DNA from: Irpex lacteus
Taxonomy: Eukaryota > Basidiomycota > Agaricomycetes > Polyporales > Irpicaceae
DNA length: 64,000 nucleotides
Direction: 5' to 3'
Assembly (NCBI GenBank): GCA_001986395.2
Contig: MQVO02000026.1
Location: forward strand, 124,001-188,000
Part shown: positions 1 through 11,597 of the stretch, in pieces
How the letters are laid out: each line of letters starts with the position of its first letter
Numbering within the stretch: position 1 is the stretch's first letter
Translations under genes and position numbers: made by a program
Notes under the pieces: model-generated
Databases searched by the model: none
What the model was told of the DNA's origin: nothing
Seen by the model: only the letters and a program-made list of their open reading frames with translations

Positions 1-3000
1 ACTGGTCGAAGATAAAGCCTGCATTGCGCAGTGCTCTCCTCGCATGGGTCAGCTTGCTGTTTGTCATCATCCCGAAGCTGTCGGTCATGTTGGGACAGGT
101 GAGTTCATTTAGCAGAGCTTAGCAAACGGCTGATCATAACACGAAGCAAGGCCAGCTTCTTAATTCTCATAGGTACCACTTTCAATGCTCATACAATTGA
201 CGTGGACTCTCATAATGCTCTCTTTGCAGCGGCCGTGCTCATGCCACCTAATAGCCCATTTATCGCGGTTCTTGAACAGGAACTTACACTCATGATATTT
301 GCAGCCATCGCATGGGCGTGAGTTCCCTTAGTCATCCAGGGATAGAATAAGCATCTTCTCACTATCCGTCTTTAGATGGGCTTGCCTTGGTCTATTTCTT
401 GCCAACTTGACAAGGAATAATGTCGATCCAACAGCATCCGTAGAAGATATCCGGTCCGGTCGCTTCCTCGAGGCCACACCTTCAGTCATTCAGTCAGTTT
501 TCCTGTTCGTTGGCAGCACATTCTTCCTCTTTCTGAAGGCAAGGTTTGGACCTGGCCCCTTTCTGGTACCGACCATCTTGGCCTGCATATGCCTTGACGT
601 CTGCATATGTACTGCAGCGCTTTTCCCTTATGCCTTCTACGACATCGGTAAATCGGTGGTTATCCCGCTCGCATTTCATAGCGCACTGGCTGTCTTCCTT
701 TCCGCCACCTTCTTCCCGTCCACTGTTACAGCCCAGTATACTGGGTCTATCCGCGCGGTGTTGGACCCTATATCGACTTTCCTCGGCGAGCACCGTAAGA
801 TATTGAAAATGGACCCCTCTTCGAAGGAGTTTTCCGCGGCTATAGGGACTCTTCGAGGATTGCTGAACAAGTCTGAAGGCGGTCTGACCGCTGCTGCTGT
901 ATGGTACCGATTACTTCAGAGGGACGTCATTTGGGGACGATTCGCCCCTGCGGACGTCGGAGGTATACAATGGTGGGTGCGAAGAATCGTCACTAGAGCC
1001 GATGGCATGGATGTCTACTTCTCGTTGATAGAGCCGACGAGGGAGAAATGGCCACAGACTCCGGCTCCGAGTGCACCTGGGACCCCAGCTCGATCAAGAG
1101 CGACATCTCCTGTCGCATCTACGAGGAACTCATTCGTCACACCCCAGAGCACCAGGGACGAACAATCTCCTCCGCAGACGCCTGACTCGCCCCAACATCA
1201 TCGAACTGTCTCCAGCGGGCTCGGAAGATATGACCTGAATGTCTCCGTTGCACGTAGACGATTCGCGAGGCACCACCACGAGTCTGACCCGCGTCCTCAA
1301 TCTCCGTTGCAGACAACGCTCACCCGACATCTCCAGGACGTGTTCCACAAACGCCATCACCACCACCGTCACACGCGTTCGTCTGACCATGACGACCACC
1401 TACATTTTTCTCTGCTACAGCTGGCGCATGGGCTATCATTTCCCTCGCGAACCTCTCTCGACCACGTAGCTAACGAGGGTACCGTCGGGGTGTTTGAGTC
1501 ACAGCGCTACCTTGCCTTAGAAGCACAACGACTTTCGTCCAGCGAAACTCCGGAGCTCACCAGACGCTTCATTCAGCTGTTGAGCGAGGCGTGTGATGGT
1601 CTATTAGAAGAGAGTCAGAAGGGACTGGAACAAGTAAAGTTATGGCTGACTGGCGTACGTGAAGGCAAGTGGGAGAGTAAGGGGCAGGCGGAGAGGAGGC
1701 GCAAGGAGCGGCTAGATTGCCTTGAGGGTGCCAAGAGTGACCTCGATGCGGAGATCAAGAGGTTTAGGGACGAGACTAGGTACGCTACAGCTCCTATTCG
1801 TACTTTCAATGCTGCCTGAGTAATCATGCATTAACAGGCATCGTGTCTTGGATCCCTACAAGATGGCCTTTGACCCCAAGCATGCTCACAGATCGGATGG
1901 AGAGATCGTGGCTCCTCCCCATAAATACCTCTTTCATTGCTACATGTATGAGTACCACACCCTCCAATTGGCCATGTACATTTCTGGCGCAGTATGTCCC
2001 CATTTCTTCCTCTTCTGTTCCACCTCTAAAACGTTCTGGATGTTAGCTCGGAGAGATCGTAGACCTTGAGAAAGAGCGTAAGAGCGCTAAGCTGTGGATT
2101 CCGACATTTGCCTCTACGTTTCTGTTTTGGTGGGATCGTTGGAATGGTTCATCTGATATGGATCGCACGGATGACGAGGATCCAGGTCCGCCCAAGTTTT
2201 ATTATAAAGCGATTTAGCGTTTTGTAACTGACATTTGCGTTTTCGAATTGTTCGCATAGATGTTGTACAGTATATGGATCCGGAGAACTCAAGTGATCCC
2301 GACCTTGGTGAAACTAAACCTCGCGACCCCGACGCACTTCCCCCTGCGAACGTATTCGAGCTCGTGATGTTTTGGTTCTATAAAGCATTTGCCGCGCTCG
2401 GAGGAGGAAATGTCATTTTTGCAGTCAAGGCCGGTCTATTGACAGGTACGTTTCTCAGTCATCTTGACATCGAACAAGAATTGATAAACGTTCCACAAGT
2501 CGCTTTGAGCCTTCCGTATCATTTCAAGAGCTCAGCATCGTTTGCCTACCGTAAGTGAATTCAGGCCACTTGGTGTGCGTTTCTGATCCTTTGCCTCATT
2601 AGAGCAGCATCTCACCTGGGCAATGTGAGTTTGTCTCCCTCTCTTGCACCCCAGGTACTGATCATTCTTTCTAGCTTTATTGGTCAGCTGACCATTGCAA
2701 GGTTCAGAGGCGACACAACATTCGGCCTTGTTGCACGTATCATAGCCACATTCTTCGGTGGTATACTGGGAACCGTACTCTGGTAATTGCCAGACAACTC
2801 AAATTTCTCGCGTGCGTCCTTCTGACGAATTCTCAACCCGTAGGTACATTGCATCGGGAAACGGAAAAGGCAATGCGTACGGCTTGGCTGCCGTCTGCGC
2901 TGTGGCGTTTCCTTTCATCTTCTTTGCGCGACTCTACTGGCCGATTCCACCTGTATCAAATTTGATTGTAGGCGTTTTGGTCTCTCCTCCTTGCGATAAT

Positions 3001-4429
3001 GAAACTGACTCCAGACGCTTCTCTAGCTGTTCGTCACCGCTATCGTGGTACGTGCGAAAGAAAGAAGTCAGCTGCGCATGGCATGTGTTGATTTGGCGCG
3101 ACCTTGGGTATCTTTCACAGATTCTTGGGTTCTCCTGGCAAGATACGCACTTCCCTTCCGGCTTCGTGTACTTCGGCATCGACGTTTCATGGGTACGCGC
3201 TCAGTCATCTGCCCTGTTTTTTTCGCGCTTTCATCTGATTAGGTTTGCAACGCACTTATGTAGAGACGCTTTGTTCTTGTAACTGTGGGAGTTACGGCGG
3301 CATTGTGAGTCACACGATGGGAACCCAGTACGCTGCACAAGGTCTCGATCAGTTCTGACGATCCTTTTTACGTAGCTTGGCCTCGTTCTTGCCACCAGCA
3401 GTGACGCTTCGCAGCTATCAAAGACGCATGATGTCAACCACAGTAACGGAAATTGGATCTGTTTATTGCGCCGTACTCTCCTTCGCCAACACCCAAGGAA
3501 CATACGAAGTCGACAGGGGAACCATCGTTCAGAGTTTAATTGCCATCAGACTGAAACTCAAGCGGTCTCTAGTGCTCCGCACTAACATCGTGTATGAGGT
3601 GAACAGTCTGTTCCTGCTAGTGGCTTTCTGATAAATGGCTTCCATGCTGTGTCACAAGTCTTCGAAATCTTGTTTTGCTAACGCTTCTTTTCCTCATCTT
3701 GCTTAGTTCTCCTTCAGAGGAAGATGGCCAGCGGAGCGCTACCAGAAGATCTTAGAAGTGCAGCTGTACGTATGTTCTGCTGTCAAAGCCAGCTGTGCAC
3801 TAGAACTCTGCTGATTTCGTCACGCTCCAGTGAAGTTGCATACCTACTGTCTCATCTCATGTCCGTGGTGGAGCGGCTTGAACCTGCTTGGCGTCGGGCA
3901 TTCCTGCGTCGTACCCGATTTATGGATGCAGATTTTCAGGGAGACGTGTTAGCGGTCATCAGTACGTGTTTACCCCCATCGTATTTCCTCAGTCATTAAT
4001 CTTGGATGTCTCCGCGGTATACTCCTTCTCCAGGCATGATTTCCACTGCGTTACGCACAGGACATCCCCTTCCGCAGATTACCCCATGCCCGCTGCTAGA
4101 CCGGTATATGCAAAATCAACACGGCTTGAACGTCATACGAAATGAGGCTGACGACGATTATGGGCTACCCCGCACTATGACTTTGGATACCCTGGCTAAC
4201 GAACAATATTTGTAAGTATACCTAATCGCATGGGTATCATTGGTCCCTTATACTTAGTCTTGCGAACAGGTGTTTCTCAGTTGGTTGCACGACCGCTTTT
4301 GGGATTATTCTGCGGCTAGATAGGCTTATGCTGGCAACTAAAGAACTGGTTGGAGAACAATATCACATTCACGGTGTTGGTTTGACGTCCTATGGCGCGT
4401 TTACTAATGGGCATAGCACACCTCGGTAA
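1..4429 (+). CDS. ArAE_2 (DUF2421) family membrane transporter, 5'-truncated by window
   Basis: This is the C-terminal bulk of a large polytopic protein of the fungal putative ER transporter / aromatic acid exporter-like family (ArAE_2_N, FUSC_2-like, then DUF2421). Visible exons begin in frame at base 3 with a hydrophobic helix ending LSVMLGQ. A 22-nt microexon (151-172) follows, then 230-317 and 376-1779, then 1838-1991, then several short exons to the TAA at 4427-4429. The first half carries TM helices and a cytosolic loop rich in Ser/Pro and His (a run of four His near 1360). The second half has another TM bundle (for example GLVARIIATFFGGILGTVLW). The DUF2421 tail includes FSFRGRWPAERYQ and ends with the family-typical LDRLMLATKELVGEQYHIHG. 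The substrate is unknown. The start lies outside the window. Confidence 0.85.
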
Positions 4430-4795
4430 TAGAGGCCTCGCATGGTTCGGGCACTTATTCTTGATACATCCTACTCAATGTATTTCTACAACATTATACT
4501 ATTATATACTCGACGTATTTTAGTCCGTGACACACTCGCGGGACGCAGTAAGACAGAGTAGTAAGGCACGCTGGTCTTTAGTGATTAGACGCCAGTTCAC
4601 CGCGAGCGCCACAAAGCCCGGTCGTTGCTCGCTGCGGCTGGCACTTTCCTCCCTCCTCTCAACAACTTCGTCAACACCAAGGTACTTATTCTTAGATGAC
4701 TTGTTCAACAAAGCTACAAATCGTTTCTAGGAAACTGGAGTTTCAAACTCTTACACGATCGCAAACGAACATAATTCACGACTTCCTCAGACGGC
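4430..4795. other. intergenic, GDT1 upstream region
   Basis: These 366 bases separate the transporter stop from the GDT1 start. No ORF with family resemblance, RNA gene or repeat is visible. The stretch presumably holds the transporter 3' UTR and the GDT1 promoter. Confidence 0.5.
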
Positions 4796-5769
4796 ATGGA
4801 GACCGTACCGGATACCCATGACGAGAGCGGGTTTCATGCGCTGGCGCGATCCTTCGTTATGATTATTGTCTCTGAGATTGGAGACAAAACATTCTTGATA
4901 GCAGCCATCCTTGCTATGCGACATCCAAGAATGGTCGTGTTCGCTGGAGCATTTGGGTCCTTGGTGGTCATGTCCATGCTGTCAGCCGCGCTCGGTCACC
5001 TTCTACCCACCTTAATACCGAAAAAATGGACACAAACTTTGGCTGCTATCCTCTTTCTCGTATTTGGCGTCAAAATGCTGCAGGAGGCTCGGGAGATGAA
5101 GGGCGGGAATGACAAGATACGGGAAGAGATGAAGGAAGCCGAGGAGGAGATCGAGGGAGACGACGCAGAGCGTGGAGGTGTCCCATTAGAGAACTTGGAG
5201 GAAGGTGGACGTGCCAGACATGCTCGCACACGTTCCCAATCTTCCACAGTTCAGTCAACCGCCAAAGGCTTGTTGGAGAAATCACGCAATTACTGCAGCG
5301 TCGTTCTCGGACCCCATTTTACTCAAGCATTCATACTCACGTTCCTGGGTGAATGGGGGGATAGAAGTCAGATATCTACCATTGCGTTGGGAGCAGCCCA
5401 TGTGCGTATTCTTTCAGCTCGACTCCAGTCGACCCCCTTCCCCCGGATGGGAGTCGGTAATTCTCGAGAATGGGCCTTGCGTCCTGACTTCATACTTTAC
5501 AGAACGTATACCTCGTCACCATTGGGACAATTGTCGGACACGGCTGCTGTACCGCCCTAGCGGTCGTCGGCGGGCGGTACGTGTCAACCAAGATATCTGT
5601 CAAACATGGTACGTTTGAAGTTACTCCATCATGCCGACTTCTTACTATCATCACCTTAGTGACGCTTTCGGGAAGCATTCTTTTTATTCTCTTCGGTATA
5701 ATTTATTTGTACGAGGCATTCCATGCCATCGACATAGAGGTTCCCGATATTTCATACTATCATCACTAG
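4796..5769 (+). CDS. GDT1: Gdt1/TMEM165 family Golgi cation transporter
   Basis: Three exons (4796-5401, 5503-5608, 5660-5769) join in phase to give 273 aa, close to yeast Gdt1 (280 aa). Members of the UPF0016 family move Ca2+/Mn2+ with H+ exchange across the Golgi membrane and support glycosylation. Both signature E-x-G-D motifs are present, one in each half: SEIGDKTFL near residue 24 and GEWGDRSQ near residue 186. Each is embedded in three hydrophobic helices. The halves are linked by a charged Glu/Lys loop (roughly residues 100-160), typical of eukaryotic members. Unlike many homologues, no clear cleavable signal peptide precedes the first motif; the protein starts METVPDTHDESG and enters the first TM directly. 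The ATG chosen is the first in frame. Confidence 0.95.
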
Positions 5770-8700
5770 ATCGGTACGGACCGTATACTACTTTGTCACA
5801 TAATCTGATTTTTGAATGTCAGTCTTGCATTTGTACTCTGAGCAATCAAATTCACCGATTTGAAAGCCTATCCGCCGTTGCGAAACTCAACCATTGAAAA
5901 CACTCACTTCAGCATTCATTAGCATTCATTTTCGACTCGGCCTCAGTCTCAAAGTAAGACGCCCATGAGAAGTTCTTCACAACAAACCCAAACAACACCG
6001 ACGTTCCCGACATTTGCTGGCATGTCAACGGATCGCATGTTCGCGACTATGCCTACTCAGTATCGTTGCTTTCATCAATAAGCAAGAGGCTACTGTAGAC
6101 TAATATAAAGGTTCGCATGCGCTTTCTTTCAGCGTAGTCAGACGCTATCTAACGCGATCATAATCAGCGCACAGATGACGGAACGCGACCTGGCCGATGG
6201 TCGGTGTGGTCATCTCATTGCTCCTTGCTACTCGTCTTCGATCCGCGCGAAATGGGTGCAGCATGGAACTGTGTTCGGTCCGCTGCATACCTCACAACAC
6301 CGCAGGAGGCGCTTCGGCGATTATTAAGGTATTGCCGAATTATCAGAGGCATTCATACCATCTGCAACGAGATCTGAGTATTGGCTGACCTCCAATTCAA
6401 AACATAATTTCAGATTCTATTCTTCAGTTCAGAACTTTGCGGCGATTGTCGTGACCTGAACAAGCAGATTAACTCAGGCCGATGAAATACCTTTCGAGCT
6501 CCGAAGAATTATTCCGTCGGGCAAGACAGGCAGTCGCCTGGCCGCCATTCACACATATCATCAATCATCATAAAAGGTCGTGCAGTCTTCCTCTTCGCAC
6601 AACACGAGTTGATTCTTATTGTGATCTGTTTGCTCCCAGATGCCCAACGTCACTGGTCAGGTCACTAGGTACAAACGATCCTCCCAGAAAAGGCCTACGC
6701 GTGAAGATATCTGCGTTGCTCAAATTTGGAAGCATGGGACGAGATAGCAAAGCCCCCTGACATTCTGTTCCCAGTTTTCTGGAACTCGTAGGATTCTGGT
6801 ACTGGGTCAGCTGGGCACCGCAGTACTAATGGTGGCACCCCGTAGCATACGTCAAGGACAAATCTGGGTATTCCTGCCATGCATGGTACCCTTTGTCGCG
6901 GGGACATATGCCGAGACTCGTAGGTTCTGGGCCCAGTCGTCTTGGAGGGAAGGTGGAAAACCACATCCCCCTAGGTGCGCGATGACATTACCGCATTCCG
7001 ACCCAAGATTCCTGTCCTATCTTTCTTCTCAGCGTTCGAGTGGCCATCTGACCGCATGATTCAGCATCTGCGGGACTTGTATCGCATATGCGTACCCTAC
7101 AACGTAAAGATGGGCGAGCGTCGGCTTCACACCGTCTGACTCATGACATTTCCACTCTCAGGCCTTTTGTAGCCGCGTGAGGGGCAGTTGCTTTATCCTC
7201 TTCTAGCCGCCGCTTCGAACCGCTGGGTGTTACAAGCGCGGTCACGCTGGGTGGGATAGCCGTTGGACATGTGAGCCACATTTCACTGATACGCTTTACG
7301 CGCTGAGGTGATTGGTGTAGAAGTTTGAGAACGAACCTGGAAAGAAGAAGCTGAGCCATTTTCGCGCTGCTTGGCCTTTGTGACTACTTTGTGCTATATC
7401 CTACAAGACGAATTGGAAGGGTTCCCGACCAGCGTACCATGCCGCCGCTCAGCGGCCACCCGCAAAGCCGTATGCTTGCAGGCGTTATCTCACTCCGAAA
7501 GATGACCCCTCTTGTTTTCAGCATACGGATCGGACAGTTACGGGGTGCGGCCTGGTGACGATACTTGTGACATACCTCTCACGAGCGTGAATGATGTTCG
7601 TCCACAAGTCCGTTGTTCTGGTGCAATACGCGCTTGCCATGACACGCCACTGCTCCGTAGGACACGGCCTTAATCCCACGTTGGTGCGAGCGTAATAATG
7701 ATGCTGATGTCTACCTTCTGGTTCCAACAAGAGGCGGAGTACTGCTGCTTGTGCAGTTTTAGCGGACCATGTATCCACCGGACAGACTTTCTCCAAATGA
7801 TTGTTCGGAGGCTATGAAGACTCTAAAGCATAGCCAGAAAAGAGTGCAGTTATAGGGTCTTCCGATGGCGATTGGACGGCTCTGATTCAGGTCTTTAAGG
7901 TACGATACCTTCTCACTTGTCTTCTTCACCGATCTGTAGGTTCTTCAGAGGAGAATTTCCATCCCAAGTGCTCTGGAAAACAAGCCGCAAATACCTACAC
8001 TTATCAACTTGGGACCTCGTGGTAAGAGTCCGTGGCCCACGACAAACCATTAGACCGTAGCCGAGTGACTACTGAGATTTGACAACCTGTCACCGTTTTA
8101 GAGTCTTCTTGTAGTTGACAGGCCCGCAGCCGTGGGAGCGCAGCTCGGAACACCACTAGCCTGATAGGCTTGGAAGGACTACGCTGCTTGCGCTCAGTGT
8201 GTCCTTTCTCTCATCTCTGTCATAGTGAATTTGACCGCAGGCTTTTCTTTCTCTTGCTGAAATTAGGTATACTGTGTTCCACGCGAGTATACGGTTCCAG
8301 GCGCAGGTTACTACTCTATTCGCTACTTCTAGCCATCCACTGCTCACGCCGATCAGTCTTTCTGCGATACAATCAGATCTAGTTCTTGTTATATCTCGCC
8401 TCCGCGCAGTGAATGGGCGGGCGAACATTCTCAATGCCAGGGCCAGCGGCTGGCTCTATCACTCGTGGCCGCAAATTAGGCTTCCTGCGGGGCCCCTGAA
8501 AATCGAATTTAGTGACGCTGGATCTCGATCGATCACAAACGCTTTACGTTTACGTTACATTCCAAATACAGATTTGTCAAGGACACCCGTGTTTACGACT
8601 TCCCGAAGCAGATGTCGAGAGCCTCGATGGCAGTCGCAATAACGAATAACAGCTCGAATGCTATGCTAGACAAGTCTTGGCGGCCTGTGAGGCAAAAGAT

Positions 8701-8941
8701 ACGAAATACGGACGTTGGCGCGGCTGTGCTCGGAGAGGCTAACCATACTATCAGATTTGGACATATTCAGCGCGGATAGTACAAATCGAGGAATATCAAG
8801 GTGGAGGATGACATCTCATGTGTCGGAAATACCGAATAGGGCAATACACCAGGACGAGGTCAGCTCAAGCTTTATGCGTTGTCCGGGTTGCTACTTCTCT
8901 CTCTACCATTCCATCAACAATCACTCCCCGAGTCTATTACG
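5770..8941. other. gene desert 1
   Basis: About 3.2 kb without a supportable gene. Open frames are all short (under about 125 codons), lack family resemblance and do not chain through good splice sites. No tRNA or array was found. Sequence complexity is normal. It may be decayed mobile DNA, but I see no diagnostic motif. Confidence 0.4.
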
Positions 8942-9484
8942 ATGAAGGTCATCATCACTGCTATGAGCTTCGCGGCCCTCTTCGGGCGTCTGGCCGCGAT
9001 GCCAGCAAGCCAATACGAGCAAATCGGTCTCACTGAATGGGACTTAGGCTACGGAGCGACCGAGTCTCCGAGGAGTCTGTATATATGTTTCGGACTGTGA
9101 GTTCTCTTCTACTAAACGCGCCGCGATGCATCATATTCATATCTATTGCAGTCCTAATATGCCATCAACCTACGACTGCGCCTACTTCTCCCCATTAGAA
9201 GATACCTGCGAACTTTACCTGGTGCAGGCTGGCCTCTCCTTGAGGAAATACGAAGTGTATCTCCTATAACAGGTGAGCCATTGTTATGCTTGTAACGTTA
9301 CCCAGTTAAGACTAACAACTACTATAGGTATGACGTGCGATTGGTGGATAGGTTCTGCATGCGGCGAAACATGGAGTGGACTTACGACGCCTCCAGTCTC
9401 ACAAACCTTCCCATCCGATTTTGCTCGCAATCCTTTGACTCAAGCTATGGGGGCGTCTTTCAGATGTTATTCGTAGTTGATTGA
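8942..9484 (+). CDS. small secreted cysteine-containing protein (hypothetical)
   Basis: Proposed three-exon gene (8942-9096, 9152-9256, 9328-9484) with matching phases, giving 138 aa. The N-terminus is a good signal peptide: MK followed by a hydrophobic core, with a likely cut after the Ala-Met near residue 20. The mature part has at least five Cys (for example STYDCAY, EDTCELY, DRFCMRR, RFCSQS). Intron 1 has GTGAGT, and intron 2 ends in CTAAC then TATAG, a textbook branch site and acceptor. The donor of intron 2 is inferred (GTATCT at 9257); other donors run into stops. I recognise no family. A small secreted or effector-like protein is the best description, and exon 3 could be read in another frame if the splicing differs. 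Confidence 0.45.
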
Positions 9485-9658
9485 CAGCGCATACATACCA
9501 CGTGCTTTTGGATTGTATAGCATACCCAGCATCGGAATCATCATGTACTATAACGACTTTGAGATACTTGACTGGATGGTTACAAAAAATGCGGGCACGA
9601 GTGAACCACCGAAGATAATAACGCACTGTGTGAGTGGCAGGCAGAGGAACTTCAAACA

Positions 9659-9741
9659 TCCCTGGTAGTATATCGGTTAGTACACGCGCCTGTCATTCGT
9701 TGAAGACCGCGCGAAAGCGGGGTTCGACTCCCCGCCAGGGA
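9659..9741 (+). tRNA. tRNA-Asp (GTC) with a 12-nt intron
   Basis: The acceptor arms TCCCTGG and CCAGGGA pair fully. The D arm is GTAT/GTAC. The anticodon stem CGCGC/GCGCG encloses CTGTCA and a 12-nt insertion before the last loop base. The T arm CGGGG-TTCGACT-CCCCG is perfect. Removing TTCGTTGAAGAC, placed one base 3' of the anticodon as in all nuclear tRNA introns, leaves a 7-nt loop and a 71-nt tRNA. The intron ends GAC, complementary to the GTC anticodon, as expected for the anticodon-intron pairing used by the splicing endonuclease. The B box GGTTCGACTCC is intact. Confidence 0.92.
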
Positions 9742-9988
9742 GTAGTTTTGTTCGGGGACCTTTAAGTAGAAGGAGATGCGATTATACTATGTTGCCGAAC
9801 GTCGCTCGAAACAACCGGTGGTGTTCCATAGAATAAGCCAATGCTGTACTGGACGGATAACTGTGGACTGAATTGAATGGCGATCAAAATGAGCTTATTC
9901 AGAGGTCTGAATAGTCTCTTTTAATTGATTCCCACGTGGTTTATTCAATTCTATCAGCGTAATATCACGGTCCCGAGCCAAACGTCTA

Positions 9989-11597
9989 TCAAGCCCAAAC
10001 ACTTCCTTCATCCGTATGAAGACGCTAATCGATACGGACGTTTAGCGCATATGTTCGTGTAGTATTGTGGCCAGCTTACCTCTGGCGCAATGTCTAATCC
10101 TATCAAAGCCTCCAATACAGACTTGCCGCACCACTCCTCAATTCGCACGACTTGCTCTGGGGTAATGAAATCGCGTGTGTTACGAGCTGCGAAGATGATC
10201 TGTGCAGCAGCTGCTCTATGCTTGGCCTTGGAACCAACGTTCGTCCATCCTTTGCCGAAGTGGCGACTTCTTTAGGGGGCTCACTTTGCGACGAGGGTTG
10301 TTGATCACTTGAGATCGCCGGAGGTACAGCGGCCACGCTCAACGGAGGAATGACCGGCTGTGAAATGTGGGAAGTGACAGGCCAGCTGGCGGCCAAATGA
10401 AATATATGGAATGTTTCCATCTAGACAAGATAGCCGTGAGATTTCGCGAAGATTTGGATCGATTATGCGATTGAGATGGAATTCAGGAACGGATCTACCT
10501 CGAAGCTCGCAAGATCTTTGTGCAAGGCTTGTAGTTGAGGAATGATGTCTTCATTGTGGTCTGGGAACGATGTTTGACGACCCTGCGACGAATAGAAGCT
10601 AAAAACGCAAAGTCAAACCACACACGCGTGTCAACAACAATGCTTGTCGAGGCAATCTCGGATCCACAAGGGTATACCTATCTGTGGAGGCGTTCACCGC
10701 ATCCGTAATAATTCCGGACTGAAGAGTCGGAGGACGGTGTTGGTGGAGAGCCGTGGCGACCTGTGGGTTCAAGTCGTGATGCAGATACACATCAGTCAAT
10801 AGTCCAAACCAATGGGGAGACTGGGATTGAGTGGGTCCGGACGCACAGCCGTTCGAAGTTCTTTATCGGCGTAGACCTGAGTTAAAATTGGGAGTCAGTA
10901 AGAATGACAAAGTATATATCTAGAGGCTGACCGGTTTGCTAAATCTGTACGGCTTTTCCTCTGAGATACCAGTGGCAAAGTCAAAGTCGTAGTTTCTATT
11001 GACAGCAATGCTTGCTTTAGGGACGACTACAGTGCCGACTGGCGTATCAACCAAACCACCGCAAGATCCTAGCCTGATATAAGCGTCAATGACTTGCATC
11101 ATTCCCAAGCTTATTATCCGAAAGACTGTGGCACCTTACTACGACCATATCGCCGCTCAGACATTCCCGGACTTCACGGATGAAGAAGTCAACCATTGAG
11201 TTTCCCATGCCAATGCTGATGATGGATAAAGGCACGCCTTTATACCGTCCTGTGATCGTCGTAAAGCCGCGCTCGGTAGTAAGCCGAAATGGCTTCGGGG
11301 ATGCATCTAAGTAGGTTGCGATGCGGTCAGCCCTACTTGGAGATCCGACAGTCACCTGTGTTGTAATAATGACGCGGCTTGGTACCATTGAATGATTATA
11401 TAGGCAGAAGTAAATAACTGACGATACGATTCGCAACTTCTCCAGACTTGATACCGAGATGGTACACGCGCTGATCAGCAGTACGGGGAAAGTCTGTGAG
11501 AAAGAGGTTGAGAATAGCACGCCTTGCTTCTGTGATATACCCCTCCATTCCGAAGTACAAGGCTGTACTTACTGGCGTCGGTTATTGCGTCTTTCAT
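9989..11597 (-). CDS. uridine phosphorylase (PNP/UDP phosphorylase family)
   Basis: Ten short exons, read from 11597 down, splice in phase to 337 aa: 11573-11597, 11423-11529, 11135-11355, 10932-11073, 10847-10876, 10678-10760, 10499-10598, 10285-10420, 10080-10213, 9989-10024. The enzyme cleaves uridine with phosphate to uracil and ribose-1-phosphate in pyrimidine salvage. Motifs in order are FPRTADQRVYHLG, the phosphate-binding TVGSPSRADRIA, IGMGN, the core VVRLGSCGGL, DSFYSSQGRQTSFPDHN, and the FEMETFHIFHLAA nucleoside-binding segment. A Pro/Ser-rich linker then leads to the fungal C-terminal helix (AAAQIIFAARNTRDFITPE) ending EGSVWA. The first ATG after an in-frame stop was chosen. The exon 8/9 junction (acceptor GAG at 10214) is the least certain one. 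Confidence 0.9.
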
